64,000 nucleotides of DNA, taken from Burkholderiaceae bacterium (lineage in GTDB: Bacteria > Pseudomonadota > Gammaproteobacteria > Burkholderiales > Burkholderiaceae). Of this stretch, positions 28,287 to 38,834 are shown one piece after another. The notes beneath the pieces are model-generated. The model saw only the letters and a program-made list of their open reading frames with translations. It had not been told where the DNA came from and did no database searches. Made by a program: the position numbers and the translations under genes. Position 1 is the stretch's first letter. Every line of letters starts with the position of its first letter. The stretch lies in the NCBI GenBank assembly GCA_021166835.1, contig JAJPEN010000033.1:62001-126000 (forward strand). Reading direction: 5' to 3'.

Positions 28287-29162
28287 GTGATCAACTGGGC
28301 GAACTTCATCTCGCAATGCTTCAACGGGCTCGTGCTGGGCGCGCTGCTGGCGCTGATCTCCTCGGGCCTGACGATCATCTACGGCACGCTCGGCGTGCTG
28401 AACCTCGCGCACGGCGCGATGTTCATGCTCGGCGGCTACGCCGGCTGGGTCGCCTTCGATTACACCGGATCGTTCGTCGCGGCGGTGATCGCGGGGTCGC
28501 TGTTCGTGATGCTGGTGGGCGTGGTCACCGAGCGGCTGATCATTCGCCACTTCTATTCGCGCCCGCCCGAAGACCAGTTGCTCGTCACCTTCGGCCTGGG
28601 CATCGTCTTCGTCGAGGCCGTGCGCTTCTTCTTCGGCAGCCTGTCGAAAGCGGTTCCGCCGCCCGAGCCGCTGCTCGGCATCACGCAGCTCGGCTTCATG
28701 GTCTATCCCACCTATCGGCTGGGGCTGCTCGGCATCGTGGCGGTGGCGCTGCTGGTGCTGTACTTCGTGCTCTACCGCACGCGCATCGGCATGATCGTGC
28801 GCGCCGGCATCGAGGACTCGACGATGGTCGATGCGCTCGGCATCGACGTCTACAAGATCTTCATGCTGGTGTTCGGCATCGGCGCGATGGCGGCCGGCTT
28901 CTCGGGCATCGTCAACGCTCCCGTGGTGTCCATTGCGCCCGACGTCGGTGACGCGATCCTGGTGCAGACCTTCGTCGTCGTCGTCATCGGCGGCGTCGGC
29001 TCGTTCCCCGGGGCGATCCTGGGCGGCCTGATCGCCGGCGAAATCCTCAGCATTACCTCGATGTTCAATCCGGCCTATTCCTACGTGATGCTGTTCGTGG
29101 CAATGACGCTCGTGCTGATGTTCCGCCCCCGCGGACTGCTCGGCGCGGCGGGACGGGAGTAA
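28287..29162 (+). CDS. livH: LIV-type ABC permease LivH (second system)
   Basis: A 291-residue permease with about eight hydrophobic helices. LISSGLTIIYGTLGVLNLAHG is at residues 23-43 and VVVIGGVGSFPGAILGGLIAGE is near the C-terminus, both typical of LivH. The start is GTG 28287. It is followed 5 bp later by the LivM-LivG fusion gene, so these are co-transcribed. Confidence 0.92.
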   Translation: MINWANFISQCFNGLVLGALLALISSGLTIIYGTLGVLNLAHGAMFMLGGYAGWVAFDYTGSFVAAVIAGSLFVMLVGVVTERLIIRHFYSRPPEDQLLVTFGLGIVFVEAVRFFFGSLSKAVPPPEPLLGITQLGFMVYPTYRLGLLGIVAVALLVLYFVLYRTRIGMIVRAGIEDSTMVDALGIDVYKIFMLVFGIGAMAAGFSGIVNAPVVSIAPDVGDAILVQTFVVVVIGGVGSFPGAILGGLIAGEILSITSMFNPAYSYVMLFVAMTLVLMFRPRGLLGAAGRE

Positions 29163-29167
29163 CGGCG

Positions 29168-31038
29168 ATGCCGATGTCCAGACCCAGCCGCCCGTACCTC
29201 GTCGAGGCGCTGACGATCCTCGGGCTGATCGCCGCGCCCTACGTCCTGCCGTATCTCGGCTTCACGCCCACGACGATCAACCGCATCCTCATCTGGGGCC
29301 TGGTCGGGATCGGCTTCGACCTCCTGTTCGGCTACGCCGGCCTGCTCTCTTTCGGCCAGTCGGCGTTCTTCGGCACCGGCGGCATGTTCGCCGCGTACCT
29401 GCTCACGCAGACAGCGTTCACCAACACGATCGCTGCCGTCGTCATCGGCACGATCGTCGCGGGCATCGTCGGCTACCTGGTGGGGCTGATCGCGTTGCGG
29501 CGCACCGGCATCTACTTCGCCATGATCACGGTAGCGATCGCCGAGGTGTTCTTCTTCCTCGAGTTCAATCCGCTGTCGGCGTACACCGGCGGCGAGAACG
29601 GGTTGCCGGGGGTGCCGTCGCCGAACCTCGAGCTCGGCTTCACCACCATCGAGTTCGACAACAACTTCTCGATGTACATCTTCCTGGCGTTCTGGTACTT
29701 CGTCGGGCTGGTGGTGGCGCTGCGCATCGTGCGTTCGCCGGTCGGACTGCTGCTGCGCGCGATCCGCGACAACCCGCTGCGTGCCCAGGCGCTCGGACAC
29801 AACATCCACGGCTACAAGCTCACGGTGTTCGTCGTCGCCGCGATGTACGCGGGTTTCGCCGGCGGGCTGCTCGGCCTGATGCAGGGATTCATGCCGCCCG
29901 ACGCGTTCATGTTCCATACGTCGGGCGAGATCATCATGCAGACGGCGATCGGCGGCGCAGGCACGCTGTTCGGTCCGCTGCTCGGCGCGGCCACGTGGCT
30001 GTACCTGGCCGACTTCTTCCAGACCACGCTGAACCTCGGCGCCACCTGGAAGCTCGTGCTCGGCATCGTCTTCGTGCTGCTGGTGGTGTTCCTGCGCCGC
30101 GGCCTGGCCGGCGCCATCATCGACCTCTACCATTGGGTCCGCGGCCGCGCAAAGCCGGCGCAGGCAACCGCGCCAGCGCAACCCGCCCGCAGCGCGGCCC
30201 CCGCCTCGTCCGCCCACACCGTCGTGCCGATGCCGGCGCGGCGCAAGCCCACCGGCACCACCAGCGGCCCGATCCTGCAGGCGACCGGCCTGAGCAAGCG
30301 CTACGGCGGCCTGATCGCCAACCGCGACATCGACTTCGGCGTGAACCGCGGCGAGATCCGCGGGATCATCGGACCGAACGGCGCCGGCAAGAGCACCTTC
30401 TTCAAGATGCTGACCTGCGAGGTGCAGCCGACGTCGGGCTCGATCACCTTCGAGGGGCGCGACATCACCCACCTGGGCGTCACCGACGTCTGCCAGCTCG
30501 GGCTCACCAAGAGCTACCAGATCAACCAGCTCTTCGATCGCCTGAGCGTGCGGCAGAACCTGGCGATCGCTGCGCTCGGCGAGACGCGCGGCAAGTTCAA
30601 GCTCGACCTGTTCCGCAACCTGCGCAAGGTGCCGGGCCTGTCCGCACGCGTCGAGAGCACGGCTGCGCTGGTGCACCTCAGCGAGCGGCTCGAGGCGCCG
30701 GTCTCCGAGCTGGCCTACGGCGAGAAGCGCCGCCTGGAGATCGGACTGGCGCTGGCCACCTCGCCGAGCCTGCTGCTGCTCGACGAGCCGCTGGCCGGCA
30801 TGAGCCCGCAGGAGCGCGTCGAGACGGTGGCGCTGCTCAAGTCGATCGCGCAGGGCCGCACGATGATCGTCATCGATCACGACATGGATTCGCTGTTCGA
30901 GCTGGTCGAGAAGGTCACCGTGCTGCAGGAGGGCAAGGTCCTCGTCGAAGGCACGCCCGAGCAGATCAAGAACGACGTCAAGGTCCAGGAAGCCTATCTC
31001 GGCGGTGTGAACGGAGAGCTGGCGTTCGGAGAAATTGC

Positions 31039-31042
<4 letters not shown>
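29168..31042 (+). CDS. LivM-LivG fusion: permease joined to ABC ATPase
   Basis: A 624-residue protein. Residues about 1-325 are a LivM permease (LLFGYAGLLSFGQSAFFGTGG; coupling loop AIRDNPLRAQALG). A disordered Ala/Pro/Ser linker (about 328-365) follows, then a LivG-type ATPase with GPNGAGKST, the signature-like LAYGEKRRLEIGLAL and LLLLDEPLAGMSP. The reading frame is continuous across the linker, so this is a true fusion rather than two overlapping genes. The fusion fixes the permease to ATPase stoichiometry. It overlaps livF by 4 bp. Confidence 0.92.
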
Positions 31043-31733
<691 letters not shown>

Positions 31734-31737
<4 letters not shown>

Positions 31738-31813
31738 CGCGGGCGGCGCGGGCCGGCAGCGGGGCTGCCGGCGTCGCAGGCTACACGGCAGTGCTGCCGG
31801 CGCCCCGCGCTAC
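31734..31813. terminator. Bidirectional terminator-like inverted repeat
   Basis: Outer arms GTAGCGCGGG (31734-31743) and CCCGCGCTAC (31804-31813) match perfectly, and each contains the stop codon of one of the two convergent genes. Inside is a perfect 9-bp hairpin, GCCGGCAGC-GGG-GCTGCCGGC (31752-31772), and a further CGGCAG/CTGCCG pairing. The symmetry suggests a shared termination structure for livF and the dehydrogenase. There is no U-tract. Confidence 0.65.
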
Positions 31814-32796
31814 GGCAGCAGCACCGCCGCGCCGGTCACCCTGCCTTCGCGCAGCGCGGCGAGCGCTTCGTTCGCCTGATCGAGCGGCCAGGTCTGCACG
31901 TCGACGCGGATCGGGTTCGCGCGCACCCAGTCGAGGAACTCGCGGCCGTCGTCGCGCGTGAGGTTCGCCACCGAGCGGATCTCGCGCTCGTTCCACAGGA
32001 TCTCGTAGGGGAACGACGGAATGTCGCTCATGTGGATGCCGCCGCAGACCACGGTGCCTCCCTTGCGCAACGCGCGCAGCGCCTGCGGCACGAGCGCGCC
32101 CACCGGCGCGAAGAGGATCGCGGCGTCCAGCGCTTCGGGAGGCGTCTCGTCGGAGCCGCCTGCCCATTGCACGCCGAGCGTGCGCGCGTGCGCCGCGGCC
32201 GCCGAATCGCCGGGCCGCACGAACGCGTAGACGCGGCGTCCCTGGCGGATCGCGACCTGCGCGATCAGGTGCGCTGCCGCGCCGAAGCCATACAGCCCGA
32301 GTGCCTGCGCGTCGCCGGCGAACTTCAACGAGCGCCAGCCGATCAGCCCCGCGCACAGCAGCGGCGCCGCCTGCGCGTCGGACAGGGCGATGCCTTCGAG
32401 CGAATGGCAGAAGCGCGCGTCGGCCACTACCTGCGTCGCATAGCCGCCGTCGCGGTGCAGGCCGGTGAAGCTCGGCGTGTCGCACAGGTTCTCGCGGTCC
32501 TGATCACAGTACGGGCAGTGCCCGCACGCCTGCCCCAGCCAGGGGACGCCGACCCGCTCGCCGATCGACACGCCCCGTGCGCCGTCGCCGAGCGCCTCCA
32601 CCACGCCGACGATCTCGTGCCCGGGCACTACCGGCAGCTTCGGCAGCGCCAGCTCGCCGTCGACGATGTGCAGGTCGGTGCGGCACACGCCGCACGCCGT
32701 GACGCGCAGCAGAACCTCGCCTTTTCCGGGTAGCGGATCCTGTTGCTGCTCCGGCACGAGCGGGGTGCCGGGCGCATGCAGTCTCATTGCGAGCAT
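31810..32796 (-). CDS. Zinc-dependent alcohol dehydrogenase (MDR family)
   Basis: A 328-residue medium-chain dehydrogenase. The catalytic zinc ligands are in TACGVCRTDLH (Cys) and PGHEIVG (His/Glu). The structural zinc site has the four-Cys pattern CGHCPYCDQDRENLC (about 95-110). The usual GxGxxG of the cofactor domain reads LYGFGAAAHL. It probably oxidises or forms a primary alcohol or aldehyde with NAD(P). A second in-frame ATG three codons downstream (32787) is an equally possible start. It is divergent from the toxin-antitoxin pair. Confidence 0.88.
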   Translation of the reverse strand: MLAMRLHAPGTPLVPEQQQDPLPGKGEVLLRVTACGVCRTDLHIVDGELALPKLPVVPGHEIVGVVEALGDGARGVSIGERVGVPWLGQACGHCPYCDQDRENLCDTPSFTGLHRDGGYATQVVADARFCHSLEGIALSDAQAAPLLCAGLIGWRSLKFAGDAQALGLYGFGAAAHLIAQVAIRQGRRVYAFVRPGDSAAAAHARTLGVQWAGGSDETPPEALDAAILFAPVGALVPQALRALRKGGTVVCGGIHMSDIPSFPYEILWNEREIRSVANLTRDDGREFLDWVRANPIRVDVQTWPLDQANEALAALREGRVTGAAVLLP

Positions 32797-32817
32797 CGGC
32801 AGCTGTCGTTTATGTAG

Positions 32818-32841
32818 AATACGTATTGATCAGGATGATAC
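32818..32841. promoter_or_regulatory. Palindromic element before the antitoxin gene
   Basis: AATACGTATT (32818-32827) is a perfect 10-bp palindrome overlapping a TAGAAT that could be a -10. GTAT...ATAC arms (32823-32841) follow just before the antitoxin ATG. Type II antitoxins usually repress their own operon by binding such sites. Assigned from position and symmetry only. Confidence 0.4.
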
Positions 32842-32844
32842 GCC

Positions 32845-33105
32845 ATGGATACGCGCCGGATTACCGCCACCGAACTCGCCCGCAACACGCGTGAAGTGCT
32901 CGACGCCGTCGCGGCGCGCGGAGAAGTCGTGATCGTCGAACGGAATCGCGCTCCGATTGCCCGCATCGCGCCGGCCGAACGGACGATGACGGCCGCGCAG
33001 GCGCTCGCCGGGCTGCGGCCGACGCTCACGCGCCGGCAGGCGCAAGACTGGCTCAGGGAGAGCCGGGGAAGCTTCGGCGAAGAACTGCGCGATCCGTGGG
33101 CGTGA
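32845..33105 (+). CDS. Phd/YefM-type antitoxin (VapB role)
   Basis: An 86-residue protein. The N-terminal half ITATELARNTREVLDAVAARGE...VERNRAPIARI is the Phd/YefM DNA-binding fold. The C-terminal tail (about 48-86) is the likely toxin-neutralising segment. Its stop overlaps the toxin start in a GTGA, the coupled order antitoxin-toxin. Autoregulation through the upstream palindrome is likely. Confidence 0.9.
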   Translation: MDTRRITATELARNTREVLDAVAARGEVVIVERNRAPIARIAPAERTMTAAQALAGLRPTLTRRQAQDWLRESRGSFGEELRDPWA

Positions 33106-33545
33106 TCGTCGACAGCTGCGTATGGGTGGCGCTGGGCTCGGGTGAACTCGGCTCGCAGGCGGTAATCGATGCGGCGGGAGAGGAGCCCGTCTTCCTGTCG
33201 GCGATCACGCTGGGGGAGTTGAGCTTCGGCGTCGAGTCCTGCGCCGATCCCGCGACCCGCGCGCTGCGCGCGTCGTTTCTTCGGCAACTCGAAACCCGGC
33301 CTGTGCTGGATATCACTCGCCGCACGGCTGCCGCCTTCGGCGTGCTCGCCGCGTCGGTGAAGCGCAGCGGCCGTTCGCCGCGTCCGCGCTACAACGACCT
33401 CTGGCTGGCAGCGCAGGCGATCGAGAACGGATACACCCTGATGACCTCGAACGCGAAGGATTTCGCCGGGCTGCCCGGGCTGCGCGTGATCGCGCTCGAG
33501 GAAAGAAGAGAAGGGAGAAGGAGGAAGAGGGAAGGGCAGAGATAG
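33102..33545 (+). CDS. vapC: PIN-domain RNase toxin (VapC)
   Basis: About 147 residues. The PIN acidic residues are present: Asp in IVDSCVW, Glu in LGELSFGV, Asp in YNDLWLAA, and the ending TSNAKDF. VapC toxins are magnesium-dependent site-specific RNases, mostly against tRNA or rRNA. GTG 33102 overlaps the antitoxin stop; a GTG two codons earlier (33096) is also possible. The C-terminal ~16 residues (EERREGRRRKREGQR) are encoded by one arm of a purine-rich inverted repeat, so the natural end of the protein seems to have been replaced or extended by repeat DNA. Confidence 0.9.
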   Translation: MIVDSCVWVALGSGELGSQAVIDAAGEEPVFLSAITLGELSFGVESCADPATRALRASFLRQLETRPVLDITRRTAAAFGVLAASVKRSGRSPRPRYNDLWLAAQAIENGYTLMTSNAKDFAGLPGLRVIALEERREGRRRKREGQR

Positions 33546-33585
33546 CCGTCGCGTGCAGCGAGACTTTTCCCCTTCCCCCTTCCTC
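33521..33585. repeat. Second purine-rich inverted repeat, overlapping vapC end
   Basis: GAGGAAGAGGGAAGGG (from 33521) pairs with CCCCTTCCCCCTTCCTC (about 33569-33585) with few mismatches, loop about 30 bases. Arm 1 is within the vapC coding end, and arm 2 reaches the stop codon of the hemerythrin gene. The composition and the link to a minus-strand stop codon mirror the element at 15069-15150, suggesting a dispersed terminator-like family. Confidence 0.55.
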
Positions 33586-34030
33586 AGGCCGTCATCGACG
33601 CCTTCGCTTCGTCCAGCAGGGCGCGCGTGTCGGGTCCCATCGCGTCGTCGATCATCGGGTACATCATCGTCTCCTCTTTCTGATTGTGCGGCGTGAGGAT
33701 CTGGACGAGCTGCGCGGCTGCACTCAGGTACCCGGCGGCGTCGCGCGCGGCGACCGCCTCGCGCATCGCATCGAAGATCGGCTCCATCTCCCGGTGCTCC
33801 TCGCGCATCGTCACGGACGGTCCCGCCTGCGTCATTCCGGTGCGCTCCTCGAACGCGGCGAAGAGCAGCCGGTCCTCGACGTCGATGTGCACGGCGATCC
33901 GGGTCAGGAACTCGTTCGCTTCGCGCTCGAGCGTCGCGAAGTCGGCGGCCTTCGCCGCCTCTTCCGCACGCTCGAAGAAGCCGTCGATGACCTGGTGATC
34001 CTTCATCATGTAGTCGTTGATCGTTTCCAT
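33584..34030 (-). CDS. Hemerythrin-domain protein at the end of the aryl-CoA reductase operon
   Basis: A 148-residue four-helix protein with the non-heme diiron ligand pattern: His12 (KDHQVI), His49...Glu53 (VHIDVEDRLL), His in REEHREME, His in LTPHNQKEE with Glu, and a final Asp (MIDDAMG). Such proteins bind O2 or NO or sense redox. It starts 25 bp after the ferredoxin gene on the same strand, so it probably belongs to the reductase operon. A role in protecting the oxygen-sensitive enzyme is inferred from context. Confidence 0.85.
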   Translation of the reverse strand: METINDYMMKDHQVIDGFFERAEEAAKAADFATLEREANEFLTRIAVHIDVEDRLLFAAFEERTGMTQAGPSVTMREEHREMEPIFDAMREAVAARDAAGYLSAAAQLVQILTPHNQKEETMMYPMIDDAMGPDTRALLDEAKASMTA

Positions 34031-34055
34031 TTCCTTGCTCCGCGAGCGTTGTCGG

Positions 34056-34385
34056 TCAGGCCGCTTCCTTCAGTTCCGCGCGCTTGTCGGTGACGGTGGC
34101 CCAGTGATCGGCATCGGGAAGGGCGTCTTCCTTGATCGTGATCTCCGGCCATACCTGCGCCAGTTCGGCGTTCAGCGCCACGTACGCGTGCATCGACCCT
34201 GGAACGTCGCCGTCGATGTAGATCGCCTCGACCGGGCAGGCCGGAACGCATGCTGCGCAGTCGATGCAGACCTCCGGATCGATGACGAGGAAGTTCGGTC
34301 CTGCGTGGAAGGCGTCGACCGGGCAGGTTTCGACGCAGTCGGTGTGCCGGCAGTTGATGCAGGCTTCGGTAACGACGTGTGTCAT
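34056..34385 (-). CDS. bzdM: Ferredoxin, electron donor of the aryl-CoA reductase (BzdM-like)
   Basis: A 109-residue ferredoxin. The first motif, CINCRHTDCVETCP, lacks nothing for a 7Fe/8Fe type, and the second is CIDCAACVPACP. A longer C-terminal tail (about 60-109) resembles FdxA-type ferredoxins. In Azoarcus the ferredoxin gene bzdM follows bzdNOPQ, the same order seen here, and it feeds low-potential electrons to the reductase. The start ATG 34385 gives the normal N-terminus; a longer frame upstream lies in another gene. Confidence 0.85.
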   Translation of the reverse strand: MTHVVTEACINCRHTDCVETCPVDAFHAGPNFLVIDPEVCIDCAACVPACPVEAIYIDGDVPGSMHAYVALNAELAQVWPEITIKEDALPDADHWATVTDKRAELKEAA

Positions 34386-34404
34386 CGCATTTTCCCTCCT
34401 GGGT

Positions 34405-35439
34405 TCAGCTGGCCGCCGGAACCGCCTTCCCGGCTTCGGCCTTGACTTCGTCGGCGCTGATCCGATGCACCGGGGCCTTGCCGCGGTTCGTCTCGGTCGT
34501 GACGACCGGGCATTCGCCGGTATCGCCGGTATCGGCGGGCAGCTCGAAGCGTCGCTCGGTGAGCGCCATCGCCGACCAGCGGCGCGCCGGCTTCTTCTCT
34601 TCGCCGCCGAGTTCGGCGGCGGTGGGCGGAATCGGCTTGCCCTCGGCACGCAGCTTCTCGACGCGACGCAGGCCCAGATAGGCCGCGCCGTAGGCGCCGT
34701 TCAACTGGCCGAGCCCGTCGGGCGCCACGTGGAAGCGCGAACCGAGCGCGCTTTGCAGCGCGTCGATCATCGCGATGTTGCGCGTCATGCCGCCGGTGAG
34801 CATGAAGCCCGGCTCGAGGCCGACGCGGCGCATCAGCTGGATCGCGCGGCCGCCCAGGGAGACCATCGCGCCCATCATGATGTCTTCGGCGGGGATGCCG
34901 TTGGCCAGGTGGTTGATGACCTCCGATTCGGCGAACACGGCGCACACGCTGCTGATCGCCTTCGGCGAGGTCGAGCGCTTGGCGTAGGGGCCGATGTCCT
35001 CGGTGCTCAGGCCCAGGTAGCGCGCGGTCTTCTCGAGGAAGGCGCCGGTGCCGGCCGCGCACTTGTCGTTCAGGCGGAAGGCCTTGACGCGTCCTTCGGC
35101 GTCGACCTTGATCGCCTTGATGTCCTGCCCGCCGATGTCGAGGATCGTGCGCGTGTCGGGGAACAGCTGCGTGGCGGCCTGCGCGTGGGCGGTCAGCTCG
35201 GTGACCTGCGCATGGCGGAAGTCGACGACGTAGCGCCCGTATCCGGTGGAGCTGACGTAGGTCACCTCGGAGCGGTCGAGCTTGCAGTTCTTCAGCAGGT
35301 CTTCGAAGACGGCTTCGGCGGCCTGCGCCAGCTTGAAGCCGGTCTTGCGCACGGCCATGCCGACGACCTTGCGGTCGCCGTTCAGGCAGATTGCCTTGGT
35401 ATAGGTGGAGCCGATGTCGATGCCGACGGCGTTGATCAT
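34405..35439 (-). CDS. bzdQ: Class I benzoyl-CoA reductase ATPase subunit (BzdQ-like)
   Basis: A 344-residue member of the BadF/BadG/BcrA/BcrD ATPase family (ASKHA fold). The phosphate loops GIDIGSTYTK and LDIGGQDIKA and the cluster-ligand cysteines DKCAAGTG and SSVCAVFAESEV are visible; two subunits hold a [4Fe-4S] between them. ATP hydrolysis here drives electrons into the aromatic-ring-reducing subunits. About 70 residues at the C-terminus (after LGLRRVEKLR) extend beyond the core. The short size relative to BcrA/BadF fits the Azoarcus subtype. Exact alpha/delta naming is by position only. Confidence 0.85.
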   Translation of the reverse strand: MINAVGIDIGSTYTKAICLNGDRKVVGMAVRKTGFKLAQAAEAVFEDLLKNCKLDRSEVTYVSSTGYGRYVVDFRHAQVTELTAHAQAATQLFPDTRTILDIGGQDIKAIKVDAEGRVKAFRLNDKCAAGTGAFLEKTARYLGLSTEDIGPYAKRSTSPKAISSVCAVFAESEVINHLANGIPAEDIMMGAMVSLGGRAIQLMRRVGLEPGFMLTGGMTRNIAMIDALQSALGSRFHVAPDGLGQLNGAYGAAYLGLRRVEKLRAEGKPIPPTAAELGGEEKKPARRWSAMALTERRFELPADTGDTGECPVVTTETNRGKAPVHRISADEVKAEAGKAVPAAS

Positions 35440-35449
35440 GTCTTTCTCC

Positions 35450-36256
35450 TCAGGCGACCGCCGGTTCGGCGGTGAGGCCGAACGCGTGGTCGCGCGCGAA
35501 AAGCGCCGCGCCGAGCGCGCCGCAGAAGTGCGCCTCGGGGCTCACGTTGAGCTTCGTTCCGATCGCGTCCTCGATCAGCTTGACCATCGCCTGGTTGCGG
35601 CTCACGCCGCCGGTGAAGGTCACTTCCGGGTTGATGCCCACGCGCCGCGCGAGCGAGACGCAGCGCGCGGTGATGGCCTGGTGCACGCCCATCAGCACGT
35701 CCTCGGGGAGGATGCCCTTGGCGAGGTGGCTGATGATTTCCGACTCGGCGAACACCGTGCAGGTGGTGGTGATGCGCACCGGATTCTTCGAACGCAGCGC
35801 CAGCGTGCCGAGTTCCGACAGCGGCAGCTCGAGCGCGTACGACGCCGCGCCGAGGAAGCGGCCGGTGCCGGCCGCGCACTTGTCGTTCATCGTGAAGTCG
35901 TCCACCTGGCCGTCGGGCTTCACCGAGATCGCCTTCGTGTCCTGTCCGCCGATGTCGATGACGGTGCGCGTGTTCGGGAAGAGCGAGACGGCGCCCTTCG
36001 CGTGGCAGGTGATCTCGGTCACCTGCTCGTGGCCGAACTTGACGTTGTATCGCCCGTAGCCGGTGCCCGCGATGCGCACCACCTGCGACTGCTCGATGCC
36101 CGCGTTCTCCAGCGCCGCCTTGAACGCGTCTTCGGCCACGGTGATCATGCTGGTTTCCATGTCGACCAACGCGCGGCCGACGACCGTGCCGTTCTCGTCG
36201 ATGATCACGGCCTTGGTCTGCGTCGACCCGACGTCGACTCCGCCAACGTATTTCAT
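35450..36256 (-). CDS. bzdP: Class I benzoyl-CoA reductase ATPase subunit (BzdP-like)
   Basis: A 268-residue ASKHA ATPase, paralogous to the next gene. It has [20 protein letters not shown], the cluster cysteines in [11 protein letters not shown] and [11 protein letters not shown], and [12 protein letters not shown]. It is close to the minimal activator size. ATG 36256 overlaps the bzdO-like stop by 4 bp and the next gene follows at 10 bp. It should dimerise with the BzdQ-like subunit to form the ATP-driven electron activation module. 2-hydroxyacyl-CoA dehydratase activators look similar, but the paired paralogues and the N-O-P-Q-M order favour an aryl-CoA reductase. Confidence 0.85.
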   Translation of the reverse strand: MKYVGGVDVGSTQTKAVIIDENGTVVGRALVDMETSMITVAEDAFKAALENAGIEQSQVVRIAGTGYGRYNVKFGHEQVTEITCHAKGAVSLFPNTRTVIDIGGQDTKAISVKPDGQVDDFTMNDKCAAGTGRFLGAASYALELPLSELGTLALRSKNPVRITTTCTVFAESEIISHLAKGILPEDVLMGVHQAITARCVSLARRVGINPEVTFTGGVSRNQAMVKLIEDAIGTKLNVSPEAHFCGALGAALFARDHAFGLTAEPAVA

Positions 36257-37605
36257 GCCTGACTCCCGAGGGTGTGAGCGTTGGACTTGGTCGTTCCCGG
36301 CGCCGCGCCGCCGCGGTTCTGCAGCGATTCGAAGAACGCGTCCACGCGGTTCTTGATCTGCGCGTCGGACCAGTAGCGCGGGTCGATCAGGTCCGACTCG
36401 ATGTACAGGCTCGGCAGCCGCAGGCGCTCGTTCAGGTAGTTGCGCGTGTCGGCCATGCCCGAGGAGACGAAGCGGCAGCTCTTGATGCCGTGGAAGACGA
36501 TGCCGTCGACGTCGTAGTCCTTGATCTGCTGCGCCAGGCGCTCGTGCGAGAAGAACTGGTTCGACAGCCCGCGCTGCGCGGCGAGCGCGGTGACCTCGGC
36601 CAGGCTCTCGAGCGGGCGCGACGTGTCGTAGCGCACGTCGGCCGCGTCCATTCCGCCGGCGGCGAAGGTGAGGTAGTCGGAGTACGCGAAGACGCCGCCC
36701 CAGGTCTCGAACAGCTCGATCAGGCGGCGCATCGACACGTAGCAGGGCGTGCCGGAGAACAGCAGCCGGAAGCGCTCCTCGGCGACTCGTCCTTCGCCGC
36801 GCGCGACCTTGGCGCGCAGCGACTCCTCGAGGCGGCGCATGAACTCGGTGCCTTCCGGCGTGCCGCGATAGATGTTCATGATGCCGATGTAGGTCAGCCC
36901 GTCGAGCATCGCGTTGTACGGCGCCGGGCACGTGCGGTTCAGCGCCATCACGTTGTTCCAGTGCCCGACCGTCTTGTTGACGTTGTCCTCGATCTCGGCG
37001 AGCCGGTCCATGTCGAACTTCTTGCCGGTGATCTTCTCGCAGCGCTCGATCAGGTCGCGGAACTGCGCCTCGACCCATTGCGCATCGGCCATGTGCTGCG
37101 CGTCGCCCGGGCGCACCGTCCAGTTCGCCGAGCGCTGGCCGGGCAGGTCGAGCGTGAAGGTCGGCGTGTTCAGCATGTGCTCCCAGATCTCGCCCCACTT
37201 GATGAACGTGCTGCACATGTTCGAGGTGATGGCGATGTCGGCCTTCGGGATGATGCCGGCCGGGTGCTTGTGCTCGCGCAGGATGAGCCCCACGTCGGCC
37301 TTGACGTACGAGCAGACGTCGGGCGAGTAGCCGTAGTCTTCGGATTCGCGCAGGTAGTCCTCGGAGACCTTGCGCACGCCCATCTGCAGCGAGGTGATCT
37401 CGGGGAAGACGAGGCGGAAATCGAAGGCGCGCAGGATCTCGACGGCGTTGCCCATCACGAACACGTTCGCCACGTGCTCGCCTCGCTGGTTGGCGCCTTC
37501 CAGGCCGGCGTACCAGTCCTTGAAGAGCTTCTGCCCTTCCACGTGGGCATTGAACTCGCCGCCTTCGGCGGGGGCCGCGGATTTCTCGACGGTTGCGGTG
37601 GTCAT
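36253..37605 (-). CDS. bzdO: Class I benzoyl-CoA reductase catalytic subunit (BzdO-like)
   Basis: A 450-residue protein of the HgdB/BcrB-type family. It has [41 protein letters not shown] and the C-terminal [22 protein letters not shown] segment, which provides Cys ligands for the substrate-side [4Fe-4S] cluster. Together with the BzdN-like subunit it binds benzoyl-CoA and performs ring reduction to cyclohexadienoyl-CoA. The gene sits 15 bp after bzdN-like and overlaps bzdP-like. A methyl- or otherwise substituted benzoyl-CoA could also be the substrate; the sequence alone does not decide. Confidence 0.87.
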   Translation of the reverse strand: MTTATVEKSAAPAEGGEFNAHVEGQKLFKDWYAGLEGANQRGEHVANVFVMGNAVEILRAFDFRLVFPEITSLQMGVRKVSEDYLRESEDYGYSPDVCSYVKADVGLILREHKHPAGIIPKADIAITSNMCSTFIKWGEIWEHMLNTPTFTLDLPGQRSANWTVRPGDAQHMADAQWVEAQFRDLIERCEKITGKKFDMDRLAEIEDNVNKTVGHWNNVMALNRTCPAPYNAMLDGLTYIGIMNIYRGTPEGTEFMRRLEESLRAKVARGEGRVAEERFRLLFSGTPCYVSMRRLIELFETWGGVFAYSDYLTFAAGGMDAADVRYDTSRPLESLAEVTALAAQRGLSNQFFSHERLAQQIKDYDVDGIVFHGIKSCRFVSSGMADTRNYLNERLRLPSLYIESDLIDPRYWSDAQIKNRVDAFFESLQNRGGAAPGTTKSNAHTLGSQA

Positions 37606-37620
37606 GATTGCAGTCTCCGG

Positions 37621-38808
37621 TCAGGCGATCGCGAACAGGAGCGATTCGGCGAAGGTTTCCAGTTGCATCGACATCTGTTCGAACGACGTCATCTTTTCTT
37701 CGAACTCGAGCACCAGGTGCTGCACGCCCACCTTGTCGAGGTGCTTCGACCAGGTGACCTGCTCGTCCAGGCCCGGTTCGCAGAACTTCGCGGCCGTGAC
37801 GACCGCGGCGTCGGCGCGGCTCGTGCGGATCATGTCCATCAGGTAGCCGGCCTTGGTCTTGCGCTCGTCGTGCTGCACGGGGCTTGCGGCCGAGCGGTCG
37901 ATGAAGCTCTCGGCGAGCGCCCACACGGGGTCGCCGGTTTCGGGCACGTCGGAGGTGATCCAGCGCAGGCCGATCAGCAGATCGTCGTCCACCACGTAGC
38001 AGGTGTCGTCGAGCGCCTCGAGCATCTCGAGCGGCGGCTGCTCGCAGAAGCCGCCGACGAAGACGACGCGCGGCTTGTCCTGCGCGGCACGCTTGCGCGC
38101 GCGCAGCAGGCCGAGCGCCTCTTCGAGGAGAACGTTGTGCTGCTCGGCCGGCATGCGCGTGCGCGCGCGCATCAGCAGGTACAGCTCGCTGGTGCTGACC
38201 TTCCACGGCTCGTCGCAGCGTAGCGCGTACAGCTCGCGCAGCAGCGCGCGATTGCGGTTGTAGATGCGGATGCTGCGCCAGATCGCCGCGTCGTCGATCG
38301 TGCGGCCGATCTTCTTCTCGACGTCGCTGCGCAGCCGCTGGTATTCGGCGCTCGTGTAGCGCACCGACCCGGGGGTGTTGGGGTTCTGCGGCAGGTACAG
38401 GATCTGCCCGAGCTTGTCGGGGAAGTTGCGCGACCAGATGCCGCCCAGGTGCTTGGCCGCGTCGCAGATCGGGTGCGTGACGAAGCCGGTGAGGCCGTCG
38501 AGCGAGCCGTTCAGCCCCAGCTCTGTGGTCGAGCGGCAGATCGAGCAGATGAACGAGCCCATGTGCGCGTCGGCGTGCTTGAGCTCGAGCTTGTTGCCCC
38601 CGCCGAGCACGCTCACCGGGATCAGTCCCGCGGCGTGCACGATCTCTTCGGGAAAGTAGACGGGGAAGTGGCCGAAGGTTCCCGTATAGCCCTCGGGCAG
38701 CGAATCGATCGACGGCATCGGTCCGAGACGCAGGTTGTTGCAGTGCTCGAAAATGTCGCCGAGACGCTGCTCGGAGTCGGTCGGGGCCGGCTTGGCCTGG
38801 TCGATCAT
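37621..38808 (-). CDS. bzdN: Class I benzoyl-CoA reductase catalytic subunit (BzdN-like)
   Basis: A 395-residue subunit of the same superfamily as BzdO. Cysteines occur in [30 protein letters not shown] and [12 protein letters not shown], typical of the cluster-binding gamma subunit. It is the first gene of the minus-strand operon. ATG 38808 is preferred because GGAGG lies 5-6 bases upstream; an in-frame ATG at 38820 lies before that SD. The upstream region carries a palindrome and an FNR-type box, which fits anaerobic induction. Confidence 0.87.
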   Translation of the reverse strand: MIDQAKPAPTDSEQRLGDIFEHCNNLRLGPMPSIDSLPEGYTGTFGHFPVYFPEEIVHAAGLIPVSVLGGGNKLELKHADAHMGSFICSICRSTTELGLNGSLDGLTGFVTHPICDAAKHLGGIWSRNFPDKLGQILYLPQNPNTPGSVRYTSAEYQRLRSDVEKKIGRTIDDAAIWRSIRIYNRNRALLRELYALRCDEPWKVSTSELYLLMRARTRMPAEQHNVLLEEALGLLRARKRAAQDKPRVVFVGGFCEQPPLEMLEALDDTCYVVDDDLLIGLRWITSDVPETGDPVWALAESFIDRSAASPVQHDERKTKAGYLMDMIRTSRADAAVVTAAKFCEPGLDEQVTWSKHLDKVGVQHLVLEFEEKMTSFEQMSMQLETFAESLLFAIA

Positions 38809-38834
38809 TTGCGCCTCCATCGGCTTAATTTGGT

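Noticed and set aside
34405..38808. Reading the ATPase and catalytic genes as a 2-hydroxyacyl-CoA dehydratase system
   Set aside because: Two different ATPase paralogues, two catalytic subunits and a trailing ferredoxin in N-O-P-Q-M order fit a class I aryl-CoA reductase better; dehydratases use one activator.
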